From: Lachnospiraceae bacterium
GTDB taxonomy: Bacteria > Bacillota > Clostridia > Lachnospirales > Lachnospiraceae
Reading direction: 5' to 3'
DNA length: 64,000 nucleotides
NCBI GenBank assembly: GCA_015057005.1
Contig: SVFF01000001.1
Span: forward strand, 310,001 to 374,000
In this document: piece after piece, positions 1 to 8,896 of the stretch
Layout of the letters: each line of letters opens with the position of its first letter
How positions within the stretch are numbered: position 1 is the first letter of the stretch
Notes under the pieces: model-generated
Seen by the model: only the letters and a program-made list of their open reading frames with translations
Database searches by the model: none
Told to the model about the DNA's origin: nothing
Position numbers and translations under genes: made by a program

Positions 1-314
1 CCCGTAGAATGTCCTTGCAGACATACCGCCACCGGAAGGGGACCCTGAGCATTTGAAGGAACCAATAGCGCACACGGCATATAATATCCCGGTTCACTCT
101 GATAGGTGAAATCATACCGGGTGTAATCATCACAAACCGTCTCTTTTGTGATGCGAAAATCTGCCGGGCATGTTACAAGAGGAAGTCCCAGCAATTCTTC
201 CAGCTTCCCTCTGGCTTCCTTCTGCCACTCTTCAACAGACATACCGGACTCATAGGCCATGGCCGGTTTTATGTTTTTTGCTAACCGATTAATATAATCT
301 CTGCTGTTGTGCAT
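1..314 (-). CDS. alpha/beta hydrolase, N-terminal part (partial)
   Basis: The reverse strand reads an open frame from ATG at 314 through the left edge, about 104 codons, so the gene is truncated by the window. A clear ribosome binding site (GGGAGGTG) lies just upstream and decides the start. The visible part ends in PLPVAVCLQGHSTG, the beta-strand plus oxyanion-loop region of alpha/beta hydrolases of the acetyl-esterase/dienelactone hydrolase type; the nucleophile Ser would be beyond the edge. No signal peptide is visible. It is divergent from an AraC regulator, so a sugar- or ester-degradation role under that regulator is plausible but inferred. Confidence 0.6.
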   Translation of the reverse strand, partial: MHNSRDYINRLAKNIKPAMAYESGMSVEEWQKEARGKLEELLGLPLVTCPADFRITKETVCDDYTRYDFTYQSEPGYYMPCALLVPSNAQGPLPVAVCLQGHST

Positions 315-399
315 TGTTTGCACCTCCCGGTTCATCTCATAATCCTTCATTTCCATCTCGCCCCCAAAGGAATAAAATCTCAAACCATTGTAAAACCAG

Positions 400-419
400 A
401 AATATCAAACCTGATATTT
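400..419. promoter_or_regulatory. perfect inverted repeat, candidate operator
   Basis: AAATATCA-AACC-TGATATTT, an 8-bp perfect dyad with a 4-base centre, sits directly downstream of the -10 box of the hydrolase promoter, where a bound repressor would block initiation. The binding protein is unknown; AraC proteins usually prefer direct repeats. Confidence 0.4.
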
Positions 420-421
420 TT

Positions 422-450
422 ATTTTAATGCAATAAATACACCATGTAAA
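422..450 (-). promoter_or_regulatory. putative sigma-A promoter for the hydrolase
   Basis: Reverse strand: -35 TTTACA (445-450), 17-bp spacer, -10 TAAAAT (422-427). It points at the hydrolase start at 314, leaving a leader of about 100 nt. Confidence 0.5.
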
Positions 451-471
451 TTGAAAAAAGGAATCGAAAGT

Positions 472-500
472 TTGCAAATAGCGACCTTTTCTGATATGCT
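472..500 (+). promoter_or_regulatory. putative promoter for the AraC-family gene
   Basis: -35 TTGCAA (472-477), 17-bp spacer, -10 TATGCT (495-500). It places a transcript start near 507, about 75 nt before the TTG/ATG start region. Confidence 0.45.
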
Positions 501-581
501 GAAGATGTGTGGAAATACGCTGAAAATTACTGTAAGACAACGTTACAATATTGCAGTACATAGGAGAGGAAATTGTGGTGA

Positions 582-1415
582 TTGAAAATGAATACAGAAA
601 TGTTATTTCATTATAAAGACAATGGACTGTTTGTGAAGCATGCGCTGACTCACCATCCTGACCCGCAGGATTTTTCTTTCCGCAGTCACTATCACAATAC
701 ATACGAAATTTACTATTTTCTCCGGGGACAAGGGGATCTGGCAGTGGAAGGTAATGTCTATCCGCTAAAACGTGGGATGTTGCTGTTGACTTCCAAAGGG
801 CAGACTCACAACATCCGCGTCCATCATTCGAACGAGTCCTACGAACGCTTTGTGATCATGTTTGAGGAACGACTGCTTCCGGATGGTGCTGATCCCGTAC
901 TGCTTGCTCTGCAGCAGGAACAAAACTGCTTCCAGCTGACAGAAAGCGACGCCGCCTGGTTGGAAAATTGCTTTGCCACTCTGGAAACTGCCGGGCAGCA
1001 CGACATGCCCACAGACAATATCACAGTGGCTATCATCAACCTGATTTTCCTGAAACTGTGCCAATATGTCCAAACTACCAATCCCGACCTCCCCCCAGGA
1101 GATGATATTGTTCGCCAGATCATACGTTACATCAATGCCCATCTGACCGAGGACTGGGATCTTGATACGCTGGAAAGAGTCTTTTTCCGCAATAAGGCCT
1201 ACCTGAACCGCCGCTTCAAAAGTGTCATGGGCTGCTCCATCTGGGAGTATGTGATACGCAAGCGCATCTTTTCTGCCCAACAGGAGATCTATCTGTCCAA
1301 AAGTGTAGCCGCTGCTTATAAGGCCAGCGGTTTCCACGACTATTCAGCATTCTATCGGAAGTATATAAAATATATAGGCTGCTCTCCTTCGGAAGACTTA
1401 AGGCGGAGCAATTAG
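582..1415 (+). CDS. AraC-family transcriptional regulator
   Basis: This 277-residue protein has the usual AraC/XylS layout: an N-terminal cupin-like sensor (roughly residues 20-90, with SHYHNTYEIYYFLRGQG, the His-rich strand typical of this fold) and a C-terminal pair of helix-turn-helix motifs (residues about 180-275) ending in GFHDYSAFYRKYIKYIGCSP, the conserved second-HTH segment. Start choice: AGGAGAGGA at 562-570 fits TTG at 582 (11 nt) better than ATG at 588 (17 nt); an in-frame stop lies at 579. It is divergent from the hydrolase and convergent with the GH36-like gene, so it probably controls one or both in response to a sugar, which is inferred from context only. Confidence 0.85.
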   Translation: MKMNTEMLFHYKDNGLFVKHALTHHPDPQDFSFRSHYHNTYEIYYFLRGQGDLAVEGNVYPLKRGMLLLTSKGQTHNIRVHHSNESYERFVIMFEERLLPDGADPVLLALQQEQNCFQLTESDAAWLENCFATLETAGQHDMPTDNITVAIINLIFLKLCQYVQTTNPDLPPGDDIVRQIIRYINAHLTEDWDLDTLERVFFRNKAYLNRRFKSVMGCSIWEYVIRKRIFSAQQEIYLSKSVAAAYKASGFHDYSAFYRKYIKYIGCSPSEDLRRSN

Positions 1416-1424
1416 CTCCGCCTT
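1401..1424 (+). terminator. intrinsic terminator of the AraC gene
   Basis: A 9-bp stem AGGCGGAGC / GCTCCGCCT with a 5-base loop is followed by TTTT. It overlaps the stop codon and sits between two convergent genes. Confidence 0.75.
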
Positions 1425-1437
1425 TTCAAGTGTTTGA

Positions 1438-3048
1438 TTAATTTAAACCGCTCAGGAAATTTCTTACACCGTCATAATACCGATACCAATCATAAGAAAA
1501 CCGTTGTCCATCCGGCGTCTGAAAACGGGAGCATATATTGTGTCCCAGCCAATCCACAGGCACCGCACCGCATCCTCCCAAAGATGCAATCCGGTAAATC
1601 TCCCGGATCCGGGTCAAGTCATTCCCCTTCAGGATTCCCGGAGTTACGGACGCAAGTGTAATACATCCTGTAACTGCACAGGCTTCCAGGAAATCCAGAT
1701 TTTCTTTGACCGGTACTCGCTCCGTAAAGGCCGCACAATCAGGATCTATGGCAAAGAAAGACTGATTCTGGGGAAGCCTGATGAAGCTTGCGATACCGTT
1801 GCGGCGGGTCATTTCAAAATATCTGCCGGAAGTATCCTCACTGCTTCTCTGGGCTGCATGAATACCTGCTGCCAGATGATTCAGAGTATTACAGCCCAGC
1901 ACTACCGCGTCTCCCGCCGCCTGCTGAATGGTCTGATACAGTCTCTTCAACATAGTTGCATTGGTAATGGTTTGATCATAATAGTGCCAGTTGCCGTCTT
2001 CCTCCCAGTGAAAACTTAAAGTGTCTATTGTGGTAAAATCATGCTTGATCAGTTCATAGCCCCACTTCGCAATTCTGGCGGTATCCTGTGCAACCAATTC
2101 CAGCACATCCGGATGCGAAGGATCCAACACAATTCCACGCTGATTCATTTGACGGGGGCCTTCCCATTCTCCCGGAACCTGCACTGATGTGCAAAGAGGT
2201 CGGAACCACAATCCCGGTCTTGCACCCTTTTCCTTGATCCGGCCTGCGGTGTCCTCCATAGAAGAAAACCCCGCGCCCAACTGATCCCAAGGCCCTGCAT
2301 TTCCCACAATATTCTCCCGGGTCCGATACCATCCTTTTTGCCAGCCGGCGTCGATCACCATGTAAGGATCATGTACGGCATCCCGGCACATCTCCATCAA
2401 TTGGTCCGTTTCGGTCATTACAATGTCATGATTCAGCTTTCCATAAGCCCAATACCAGTTGTTGGCACCGAAAATAGGTGTTTGGGGCAGTACAGGCCTA
2501 TCGCACATCTGACTACAGAATGCCTTGGATGCCCGAAAGGGAGTCTCCGTCGGATCTCCCTCCCTGCAGACTACTTTCGCAGCCAGCAAAGGCTCTTTTA
2601 AACGGACTCCACCGCCGCCGTTTCGCACATCCACCCACAACGTAATACCGGAATCATCACACTGAAAACAGCATATGGCGTCCGCTCCGGTTTTGACGCC
2701 GAAACAATTCAGCTTTTCACCGTCATACACCTGAAAATACCAGGGCAGCATTCTCTGGGGAATCATCCCCGTCCAGGCTGCGGTAGAACTGTCATAAATA
2801 CGCTCCAGTGCATCTCCCGTCAGTAACATAGAGTCCGACATATCGCCTCTCCAGCGCAGTTTTACCCGCTTTACGGGGCGCTCGGAAGGGTACAAAATAA
2901 TACATCCTGCATTTTCTTCTATCCGGTACTCCATACGGGCAGTCTGTTCTTCGCGGCTGTCTGCCTCTTCGAATCTGATACCGCTGTCCTCAAATTGAAA
3001 CAGAATACTGTCCGGCTGTCTCAAAAGATTAATAAAACTATGCTTCAT
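1438..3048 (-). CDS. glycoside hydrolase, GH36/alpha-galactosidase-like
   Basis: The product of 536 residues has an N-terminal beta-rich part (1-190) and a (beta/alpha)8 barrel resembling the GH36/GH27 alpha-galactosidase clan. VIDAGWQKGWY (about 231-241) matches the 'DDGW' strand, and YELIKHDF (331-338) carries the expected nucleophile Asp337 in a K-x-D context; RSSEDTSG (401-408) offers Asp405 as acid/base candidate. No signal peptide, so it probably acts in the cytoplasm on imported oligosaccharides. Start: the ATG at 3048 is preceded by GGAGAGG with 9-nt spacing; the longer frame to 3069 contains that site inside it. It is the second gene of an operon after the histidine phosphatase (27-nt gap). 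Exact substrate is not determinable. Confidence 0.7.
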   Translation of the reverse strand: MKHSFINLLRQPDSILFQFEDSGIRFEEADSREEQTARMEYRIEENAGCIILYPSERPVKRVKLRWRGDMSDSMLLTGDALERIYDSSTAAWTGMIPQRMLPWYFQVYDGEKLNCFGVKTGADAICCFQCDDSGITLWVDVRNGGGGVRLKEPLLAAKVVCREGDPTETPFRASKAFCSQMCDRPVLPQTPIFGANNWYWAYGKLNHDIVMTETDQLMEMCRDAVHDPYMVIDAGWQKGWYRTRENIVGNAGPWDQLGAGFSSMEDTAGRIKEKGARPGLWFRPLCTSVQVPGEWEGPRQMNQRGIVLDPSHPDVLELVAQDTARIAKWGYELIKHDFTTIDTLSFHWEEDGNWHYYDQTITNATMLKRLYQTIQQAAGDAVVLGCNTLNHLAAGIHAAQRSSEDTSGRYFEMTRRNGIASFIRLPQNQSFFAIDPDCAAFTERVPVKENLDFLEACAVTGCITLASVTPGILKGNDLTRIREIYRIASLGGCGAVPVDWLGHNICSRFQTPDGQRFSYDWYRYYDGVRNFLSGLN

Positions 3049-3075
3049 GTCTGCTTCCCTCTCCATCATATGTAT

Positions 3076-3651
3076 TTATCCAGAAACTGCATTCAAATCA
3101 TACACCTTTGCACCAATACACTTTTGTCCTTCAAAATCAAGCTCTGCCACAAAAGGCATCAGCCTGCGGACCTTGTTATACTCCCCATAGTCAAATGCGG
3201 GATCATAATAGTTGAGCACCATGCTGATGGCAGTACCATGACCGCCGATTGCAACATTTTTATCCGGATACTGTGCCAGCACCTGCTCCAGCGCCGCAAT
3301 ATTCCTGGTCTGCACCTCCCGCAGACTTTCGCCATCGGCAAGCTTATAATCAAAATCCTGCCACTGACGCTCACAGAAAGAATTAAAATCAGGAATCCAC
3401 ACATTGTCAATCTTCCGTTCCCGGAAATCATCCACTACCAGGATGGTCTCGCCGCAGCTGTCTGCAAAGTGCTTTACCGTGTCATATGCTCTTTTAAAAG
3501 GACTGGACATAACCACATCAATTTCTTTGTCTGCCAGAAATTCTGTGACCTTTTCCCGGTCCCGCAATCCTTTTTCGGTCAATTCTCTGGTCAGATCGTC
3601 ATGATTGTTATAGTTGGGCTCTGCATGTCTTACAAAATATACTTTGGTCAC
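3076..3651 (-). CDS. histidine phosphatase family protein
   Basis: A 191-residue protein of the phosphoglycerate-mutase-like superfamily. The signature VYFVRHAEP (residues 4-12) supplies the phospho-accepting His and Arg; a second His lies in GGHGTAISMV near residue 144, as in the family. It is a phosphatase or mutase on a small phosphorylated metabolite; the substrate cannot be read from sequence. It starts with GTG at 3651 after GAGGATAGATAA, and its promoter at 3705-3733 is strong. The following gene is a glycosidase, so removal of a sugar phosphate is possible but unproven. Confidence 0.85.
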   Translation of the reverse strand: MTKVYFVRHAEPNYNNHDDLTRELTEKGLRDREKVTEFLADKEIDVVMSSPFKRAYDTVKHFADSCGETILVVDDFRERKIDNVWIPDFNSFCERQWQDFDYKLADGESLREVQTRNIAALEQVLAQYPDKNVAIGGHGTAISMVLNYYDPAFDYGEYNKVRRLMPFVAELDFEGQKCIGAKVYDLNAVSG

Positions 3652-3704
3652 TTATCTATCCTCGTTGTATTCTGAATGCTTTCTTTTAATTGCTTCCTGC
3701 TACT

Positions 3705-3733
3705 ATTATGAACTGCATCAAATTAGGTGTCAA
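3705..3733 (-). promoter_or_regulatory. strong sigma-A promoter for the phosphatase-glycosidase operon
   Basis: Reverse strand: perfect -35 TTGACA (3728-3733), 17-bp spacer, -10 CATAAT (3705-3710). The leader to the GTG start is about 45 nt. Confidence 0.7.
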
Positions 3734-3804
3734 ACCTTTTTACATTTCTTCCGGGCACTCAATTCCCGGCAGCTTGCAAGCTTCTCTGTATACAGGCACT
3801 ATTT

Positions 3805-4704
3805 TCAAATATCCTCCAACTTCCCGAAACTGTACCCCATCTCCTCCCATTTGGTCAGCAATTCGTCCATGATCTCCCCGTTGGTCTTGGAGGTGGTGTG
3901 GAGCAGCACGATGGCACCGGGATGTACACGACGGGTCAATTTATCAAAAGCCTCCTCATGGCTTGGCTGGGCATCCACATTCCAGTCCACATAAGCCAGA
4001 CTCCAAAAATATGTAGAGTAGCCCAGCTCCTTGGCCTGCTGCAGATTAGCCAGGCTGTATTTGCCTTGGGGAGGGCGGTAATACATGGCAAGTTCTTCTC
4101 CCGTCACTTCTTTAAAGAGTGTCCGCACATCATCCATTTCCTTCTGAAAGACTGCTTTGTCGGAAATAGCTGTCATATCCGGATGGTGGTAGGTGTGGTT
4201 GCCTACACTGTGCCCCTCCTGCACCATGCGCTTCACCAGTTCCGGGGCAGACTCCAGATAATGTCCCACCACAAAAAACGCCGCCGGGGCGTTGTGCTTT
4301 TTCAAAGCATCCAGGATTGCCTGGGTGTTACCGTTTTCGTAACCGCAGTCAAAGGTAAGATAAATGATCTTTTCTTTTGTGTCCGCTACGTAATAGGCAT
4401 CGTATTCCGCCAATTCCTCAATGGTGGCTGTGCCGGTAGGACGGGCCCCGTCCTTGCCAAATCCTAAGCCCCAGTTTTCTGCAAAAAGAATTTGGGCGCT
4501 GTTTCGGCTTGCAAGTTCCCCTGCATTTTCTTCTTGTGACATCATGCCGTCTTGTGTGTTTTCTGACATTTTTCTTTCAGCGTCATATTCTCCCAGATTT
4601 TTCCCCAGAAAGAACGATACCACCAAAAGCAGCAGCGCCGTAATCCAGATTCCCGGTTTTTCTCCTTTTAGCAGCGGTACAATGTGTTCCCGAAATGTTT
4701 TCAA
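3805..4704 (-). CDS. polysaccharide deacetylase, PdaA-like
   Basis: A 299-residue NodB-domain protein with an N-terminal membrane segment (about 18-36), so the catalytic part is extracytoplasmic. IIYLTFDCGYENGNT (about 112-126) is the PdaA form of motif 1, in which the second Asp of the usual DDG is replaced; HSVGNHTYHHPD provides the metal-binding His pair; YYRPPQGKYS and GAIVLLHT are later family motifs. Known PdaA enzymes deacetylate N-acetylmuramic acid during spore cortex muramic-lactam synthesis; here that role is a family-based inference, and peptidoglycan editing in vegetative cells is an alternative. It lies 16 nt downstream of the S8 peptidase gene and is probably cotranscribed with it. 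Confidence 0.85.
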   Translation of the reverse strand: MKTFREHIVPLLKGEKPGIWITALLLLVVSFFLGKNLGEYDAERKMSENTQDGMMSQEENAGELASRNSAQILFAENWGLGFGKDGARPTGTATIEELAEYDAYYVADTKEKIIYLTFDCGYENGNTQAILDALKKHNAPAAFFVVGHYLESAPELVKRMVQEGHSVGNHTYHHPDMTAISDKAVFQKEMDDVRTLFKEVTGEELAMYYRPPQGKYSLANLQQAKELGYSTYFWSLAYVDWNVDAQPSHEEAFDKLTRRVHPGAIVLLHTTSKTNGEIMDELLTKWEEMGYSFGKLEDI

Positions 4705-4720
4705 AAAATCCCTCCTGTCT

Positions 4721-6436
4721 TTACATTTCCGTCATCATCCGAAAAGCCTGCTCCAGATTCAGCCTCCCGTAGCCCCACTCTCTGTTGGGGTAGGTCAAAT
4801 CCGCATCCCGATCGGCACCTCTTATGAAGAAACTTTTTAGCTGGCGGCCGTTTACAAAAATATCATTTCCTTCCACCACCGCCCATTGCATGAACTGCAG
4901 GGCAGCCCCCGCGGTGATCGCCGCCGCCAGACTGCTGCCGGTACTGCGGCCGTATATGGTGGATACATTGACGCCGGGAGCGGCCAGATCAGGGCGCACA
5001 GCGCCCCGACGGTCAAAACCTCTGCCGGATTCGATGTAAAAACTATTGTTCTCTCCGTTGTAGGCGGATACACTGAGAATTTCTGATGCCATGGAGGGTT
5101 CCGTCAGTGTGATATAGGGTGTAGGGCTTAGAAAATATACTTCTGTATTAAGGAATTCCGTGATAGGCAGCCACAGATGAAACCGCCCGTTGTATATGTT
5201 GCCCACCGAATTTACACGAAAAGTCCAAATGCCCGGTGTAGGTTCCCTAACCCGAAACAACAACACCTGCTCCCCCGAGGAAGCCTCCGCCCTGGCCCCC
5301 GTTACTGTCACCTGACTTCTCTCATATACAAAATTGTAAGTAATACTCTGTCGAAGCCCCAGAGACACCGGCTGCAGCATTTCCCCGCCCGGGGTACGCA
5401 CACTCACATTGATGGTGTCGGGCAAACTTCCCCAGACCTCCAGCCAAAAGCCTAGGGCATTCTCTCCCACTCTCACTTCCACATCTTTGAAAGATTCCTC
5501 CGGCTCCAATCTGCCCTCATAGTGATGGGAAGCATTGCCCTCATTTCCTCCGCCCACCACCACGGCCCTGCTTCTTTTCAGGGCAATCAGTTCCAGATAT
5601 CGGGACAGGGCGGAACTGCCTGCATGATCCCCCAGATTGGTCCCCAGCCCCAGGCAGATCACCACAGGTCTGGAAAAGGATTCTGCAAAAGAATCTGCAT
5701 ATTTCACTCCCAGCATAATATCATTTTCCTGATAAGCAGGAACATCCTCCGGCACCAAATACAATCTTCGCAGGTATTCCTTGCACTGCTTCAGTTTTAC
5801 TACCACAATGTCCGCCTCCGGCGCTGCCCCCAGGTACTGTTGACCGGTACGCACATTGCTGCCGGCCGCCACCCCCGCCATTTCACTGCCATGGCGCAGT
5901 TCATCCCGGCTGGGTACTCTCTCGTAAGGATTTTCCGACTGTAAAGCAGCATCAATCTGCTCTCTCGTATATTCACTGCCGTAATAAAAGCCCGCCGGCG
6001 GCACGCCTGTCTGTATGGTCTGATCCCAAATAGCCAGAATGCGGCTTTTACCGTTCTCATCCAGAAAAGCCGCATTCGCATAATCAATCCCTGTGTCTAT
6101 CAGACAAAAGATCACCCCTCTGCCAGTAAGACTAAGCGGCGGCCTCTGCACCTGGGTGATCCCGCTTACGATCAGGCTGCCCGGATCAAACCTGGCTTGC
6201 CCCTGCCCCAGCTGCATAAGACCGTACAATTTCGGCACATTCTGATAATCAGGCAGCGTTATCTCCCGCTGGGCAAGCCCCGGGCTGTTCACATACACAA
6301 TATTATAATTGCCCTCCACCTGTACATAACAAAGATCCCCGTTCTGTACCAACCCTTCCAGGGGATAATCTGTAATAACATCGTAGGCATTCTCTGAAAG
6401 GATCAGTTCCCCCAGGCCACTGATGCCACATTCCAT
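4721..6436 (-). CDS. S8 (subtilisin-like) serine peptidase, Csp-like
   Basis: The product of 571 residues contains the full subtilase triad: Asp in GVIFCLIDTGIDY (about 114), His in RHGSEMAGVAAG (about 182) and Ser in GRSTGSSLAAAITAG (about 502). There is no signal peptide and no long inhibitor prodomain, as in the Clostridia CspB/CspC-like family, in which a large insertion separates His and Ser. Start: ATG at 6436 is preceded by GAAAGAGG; a longer frame from GTG 6496 would start inside the terminator of the upstream gene and is rejected. Pairing with a PdaA-like gene hints at spore or cell-wall biology, but that is inference. Confidence 0.8.
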   Translation of the reverse strand: MECGISGLGELILSENAYDVITDYPLEGLVQNGDLCYVQVEGNYNIVYVNSPGLAQREITLPDYQNVPKLYGLMQLGQGQARFDPGSLIVSGITQVQRPPLSLTGRGVIFCLIDTGIDYANAAFLDENGKSRILAIWDQTIQTGVPPAGFYYGSEYTREQIDAALQSENPYERVPSRDELRHGSEMAGVAAGSNVRTGQQYLGAAPEADIVVVKLKQCKEYLRRLYLVPEDVPAYQENDIMLGVKYADSFAESFSRPVVICLGLGTNLGDHAGSSALSRYLELIALKRSRAVVVGGGNEGNASHHYEGRLEPEESFKDVEVRVGENALGFWLEVWGSLPDTINVSVRTPGGEMLQPVSLGLRQSITYNFVYERSQVTVTGARAEASSGEQVLLFRVREPTPGIWTFRVNSVGNIYNGRFHLWLPITEFLNTEVYFLSPTPYITLTEPSMASEILSVSAYNGENNSFYIESGRGFDRRGAVRPDLAAPGVNVSTIYGRSTGSSLAAAITAGAALQFMQWAVVEGNDIFVNGRQLKSFFIRGADRDADLTYPNREWGYGRLNLEQAFRMMTEM

Positions 6437-6483
6437 TTTGCCTCTTTCTGCGTCCCATTTGCAGTCCTCATTTCCAAAACCAC

Positions 6484-6522
6484 AAAAAAGGCACACCTTA
6501 CATTATTATTGTAAGGTATGCC
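6484..6522 (-). terminator. intrinsic terminator of the metal-export operon
   Basis: Reverse strand stem GGCAtACCTTACA / TGTAAGGTgTGCC with a 7-base AT-rich loop, followed by TTTTTT. It lies 25 nt after the ATPase stop codon. Confidence 0.85.
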
Positions 6523-6546
6523 CTATTTCCTCTTGTTATGCTCTAT

Positions 6547-8469
6547 TTATTTTTTCGGCACACGCAGACACCTGATGGCATTCAATACCGCGATCACCAT
6601 CACGCCTACATCCGCAAAAATAGCAATCCACATGCCGGCAACGCCCCATGCTCCCAGGATCAGGCAAATGCCCTTTACTCCCAAGGCAAACACAATATTC
6701 TGGTACACAATGCCCAAAGTCTTGCGTGCGATTGCCATGGCCAATGCAATGCGCTCCGGATTGTCATCCATCAGCACAATGTCCGCAGCCTCGATAGCAG
6801 CATCCGAACCGAGTGCCCCCATTGCAATACCGATATCCGCCCTGGAAAGCACCGGGGCATCGTTGATACCGTCCCCAACAAACGCCAATCTCTCTCCGGG
6901 ACGTTTCAGCGCAAGCAGTTCTTCCACCTTTTCGACTTTATCACCGGGCAAAAGTTCACTATATACCTCATCGATATCCAATCTTGCCGCCACCTGCTCT
7001 GCCACCGCCCTGCTGTCGCCTGTCAGCATCACCGTCTTTTTCACACCGGAAGCTTTCAAAGCTCTGATTGCTTCTGCTGCCGTAGCTTTTTCCACATCAG
7101 AAATTAAAATATAACCTGCATATACACCGTCCAAAGCCACATAAACAATAGTCCCGTCCGCAGGATTCTCTGCAGGATTCAGGTCAGGAGCCTGCCAAAT
7201 ACCCAGACGCTGCATCAACCTGGCATTTCCTGCTGCCACCTGCACACCGCCCACCATGGCCAAAACACCATGGCCGCTGACTTCTTCCACATCACTGACT
7301 CTGCCGCGTTCCGGCATCTTTCCATAGCTTTCCGTCAGGCTCTTACTGATGGGATGGCTGGAAAAGCTTTCCGCATGGGCTGCGTACTCCAGAACCTGCT
7401 CCGGCTCATAACCACTCATGGTTTCTATTTGGGTCACCCGGAATACACCCTCTGTCAAAGTGCCGGTCTTGTCAAAGACCACATATCCGGTCTTAGCCAA
7501 TGCTTCCAGATAATTGGAGCCTTTCACCAGGATACCGTTGGCAGAGGCCGCACCGATTCCCGCAAAAAAGCTTAAAGGAATGGAAATCACCAGCGCACAG
7601 GGACAACTGATAACCAGAAAAGTAAGCGCCCTGGTAATCCACGTACCCCAATCTGCCGGATTGTGAAGAAGCAGATTCAACAACGGAGGCAGCACTGCCA
7701 GCGCCAGGGCACTGTAACAGACAATAGGGGTATAATATCTGGCAAACTTCGTAATAAAATTCTCGCACTTTGATTTCTTCATGCTGGAATTTTCCACCAG
7801 CTCCAGAATCTTTGAAACCGTAGACTCACCAAATTCTTTGGTGGTACGGATCTTCAAAAGCCCGCTCATATTGATGCAGCCGCTGAGCACGGTGCCGCCG
7901 GGGCCGATCTCTCGGGGCGCGCTTTCACCGGTCAGGGCGCTGGTATTTAAAGTGGAGGTTCCTTCCTCCACCTGACCGTCAATAGGCACTTTCTCGCCGG
8001 GACGCACCAGAATCAGTGTTCCAATCTCCACATCATCAGGATCCACCTGTTCTAACTGTCCGTCCTCACCTTCTATATTGGCATAATCAGGCCGGATATC
8101 CATCAGCGCCGCGATATTCCTGCGGCTCTTGCCCACAGCAACAGCCTGGAACAGCTCACCAATCTGATAAAACAGCATTACCGCCACGCCCTCTGAAAAA
8201 TCTCCCAAGGCAATAGCTCCTACGGTAGCCACTGCCATCAGGAAATTTTCATCAAAAACTTCTCCGTGCAGAATACCCAGCACGGCTTTGCGCAAAATAT
8301 CATAACCGATGACAAAATAAGAAATAAGGAACAATACTGCCGGCAGCCAGATTCCCATTGCCAAAGGAGCTTCTTCCGGTAATAAAGTCTCAGCCAACAG
8401 ATTTACTGCCAGCCACAAGACCGCCGCAATGATGATCCTCATCAAAATCTTCTTCTGTTTTTTTGTCAT
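6547..8469 (-). CDS. heavy-metal P1B-type ATPase (Zn/Cd/Pb export type)
   Basis: A 640-residue transporting ATPase. Seen in order: N-terminal hydrophobic helices, actuator motif TGESAP, the transmembrane CPC motif SCPCALVISIPL that marks soft-metal ATPases of the Zn2+/Cd2+/Pb2+ (P1B-2) type, phosphorylation motif DKTGTLTEG, and hinge MLTGDS / GDGINDAP. It has no fused HMA domain; the separate HMA gene upstream supplies one. Start: ATG 8469 after GGAGAGAG is preferred over TTG 8487. Role: efflux of a divalent metal using ATP at the cytoplasmic membrane. The ArsR/SmtB-like operator upstream of the operon supports zinc- or cadmium-induced expression. Confidence 0.9.
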   Translation of the reverse strand: MTKKQKKILMRIIIAAVLWLAVNLLAETLLPEEAPLAMGIWLPAVLFLISYFVIGYDILRKAVLGILHGEVFDENFLMAVATVGAIALGDFSEGVAVMLFYQIGELFQAVAVGKSRRNIAALMDIRPDYANIEGEDGQLEQVDPDDVEIGTLILVRPGEKVPIDGQVEEGTSTLNTSALTGESAPREIGPGGTVLSGCINMSGLLKIRTTKEFGESTVSKILELVENSSMKKSKCENFITKFARYYTPIVCYSALALAVLPPLLNLLLHNPADWGTWITRALTFLVISCPCALVISIPLSFFAGIGAASANGILVKGSNYLEALAKTGYVVFDKTGTLTEGVFRVTQIETMSGYEPEQVLEYAAHAESFSSHPISKSLTESYGKMPERGRVSDVEEVSGHGVLAMVGGVQVAAGNARLMQRLGIWQAPDLNPAENPADGTIVYVALDGVYAGYILISDVEKATAAEAIRALKASGVKKTVMLTGDSRAVAEQVAARLDIDEVYSELLPGDKVEKVEELLALKRPGERLAFVGDGINDAPVLSRADIGIAMGALGSDAAIEAADIVLMDDNPERIALAMAIARKTLGIVYQNIVFALGVKGICLILGAWGVAGMWIAIFADVGVMVIAVLNAIRCLRVPKK

Positions 8470-8558
8470 ATTTCTCTCTCCACTCAATCATGTCATTCTT
8501 CTCCAGCCACCAAAAGTACCACCGGACAGCATTCCACTTTTCGAATCTGCATAAACAA

Positions 8559-8578
8559 AGCCTGCACCAAGGCAGGCT
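8559..8578 (-). terminator. intercistronic hairpin (attenuator-like)
   Basis: Reverse strand AGCCTGC-CTTGGT-GCAGGCT followed by TTGTTTATG, a 7-bp stem with a weak U-rich tail between the HMA gene and the ATPase gene. It could make the small chaperone more abundant than the ATPase by partial termination or RNA stabilisation. Confidence 0.45.
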
Positions 8579-8585
8579 CATACTC

Positions 8586-8804
8586 TTACAGAAAAATCTC
8601 GCAATCAGACTCGACCTTCTTACAAGCCTTCAACACTGCCTGCATCACAGCAGCTTCCTCTGCACCTTCTTCAAACTCCACTTTCATCTTCTGGGTCATA
8701 AAGCTCACGGCAGCGTCAGCCACACCCTCCACCTTCTTAGCGGCGGTTTCCATCTTCAATGCACAGTTAGCACAATCCACTTCGATCTTGTAAGTCTTCT
8801 TCAT
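8586..8804 (-). CDS. HMA-domain metal-binding protein
   Basis: A 72-residue single-domain heavy-metal-associated protein starting MKKTYKIEVDC. The metal site is DCANCALKMETA (CxxC, with the preceding Asp typical of Zn/Cd-type rather than Cu-type HMA domains). ATG 8804 has AGGAAGGAGC about 9 nt upstream; the longer frame to 8834 would begin within the leader. It is the first gene of the operon with the P1B ATPase and probably delivers the metal ion to it or replaces its missing N-terminal HMA domain. Confidence 0.85.
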   Translation of the reverse strand: MKKTYKIEVDCANCALKMETAAKKVEGVADAAVSFMTQKMKVEFEEGAEEAAVMQAVLKACKKVESDCEIFL

Positions 8805-8872
8805 TATAAACAAGCTCCTTCCTATGTATCGCATTTTCTTTCATAATATGCAAAATTGCTTTTTGATTCTCT

Positions 8873-8894
8873 CATATGAACCATTGTTCATATG
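8873..8894. promoter_or_regulatory. ArsR/SmtB-type operator
   Basis: The imperfect 22-bp dyad CATATGAAC-CATT-GTTCATATG has the TGAAC...GTTCA half-sites known for ArsR/SmtB metalloregulators (SmtB, CzrA, CadC). It begins 2 bp after the -10 box, over the probable transcript start, a standard repressor position. No arsR-type gene is in the window. Confidence 0.7.
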
Positions 8895-8896
8895 TT

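Noticed and set aside
6437..6496. N-terminal extension of the S8 peptidase from GTG 6496
   Set aside because: It begins inside the strong intrinsic terminator of the metal-export operon and has no ribosome binding site; ATG 6436 does.
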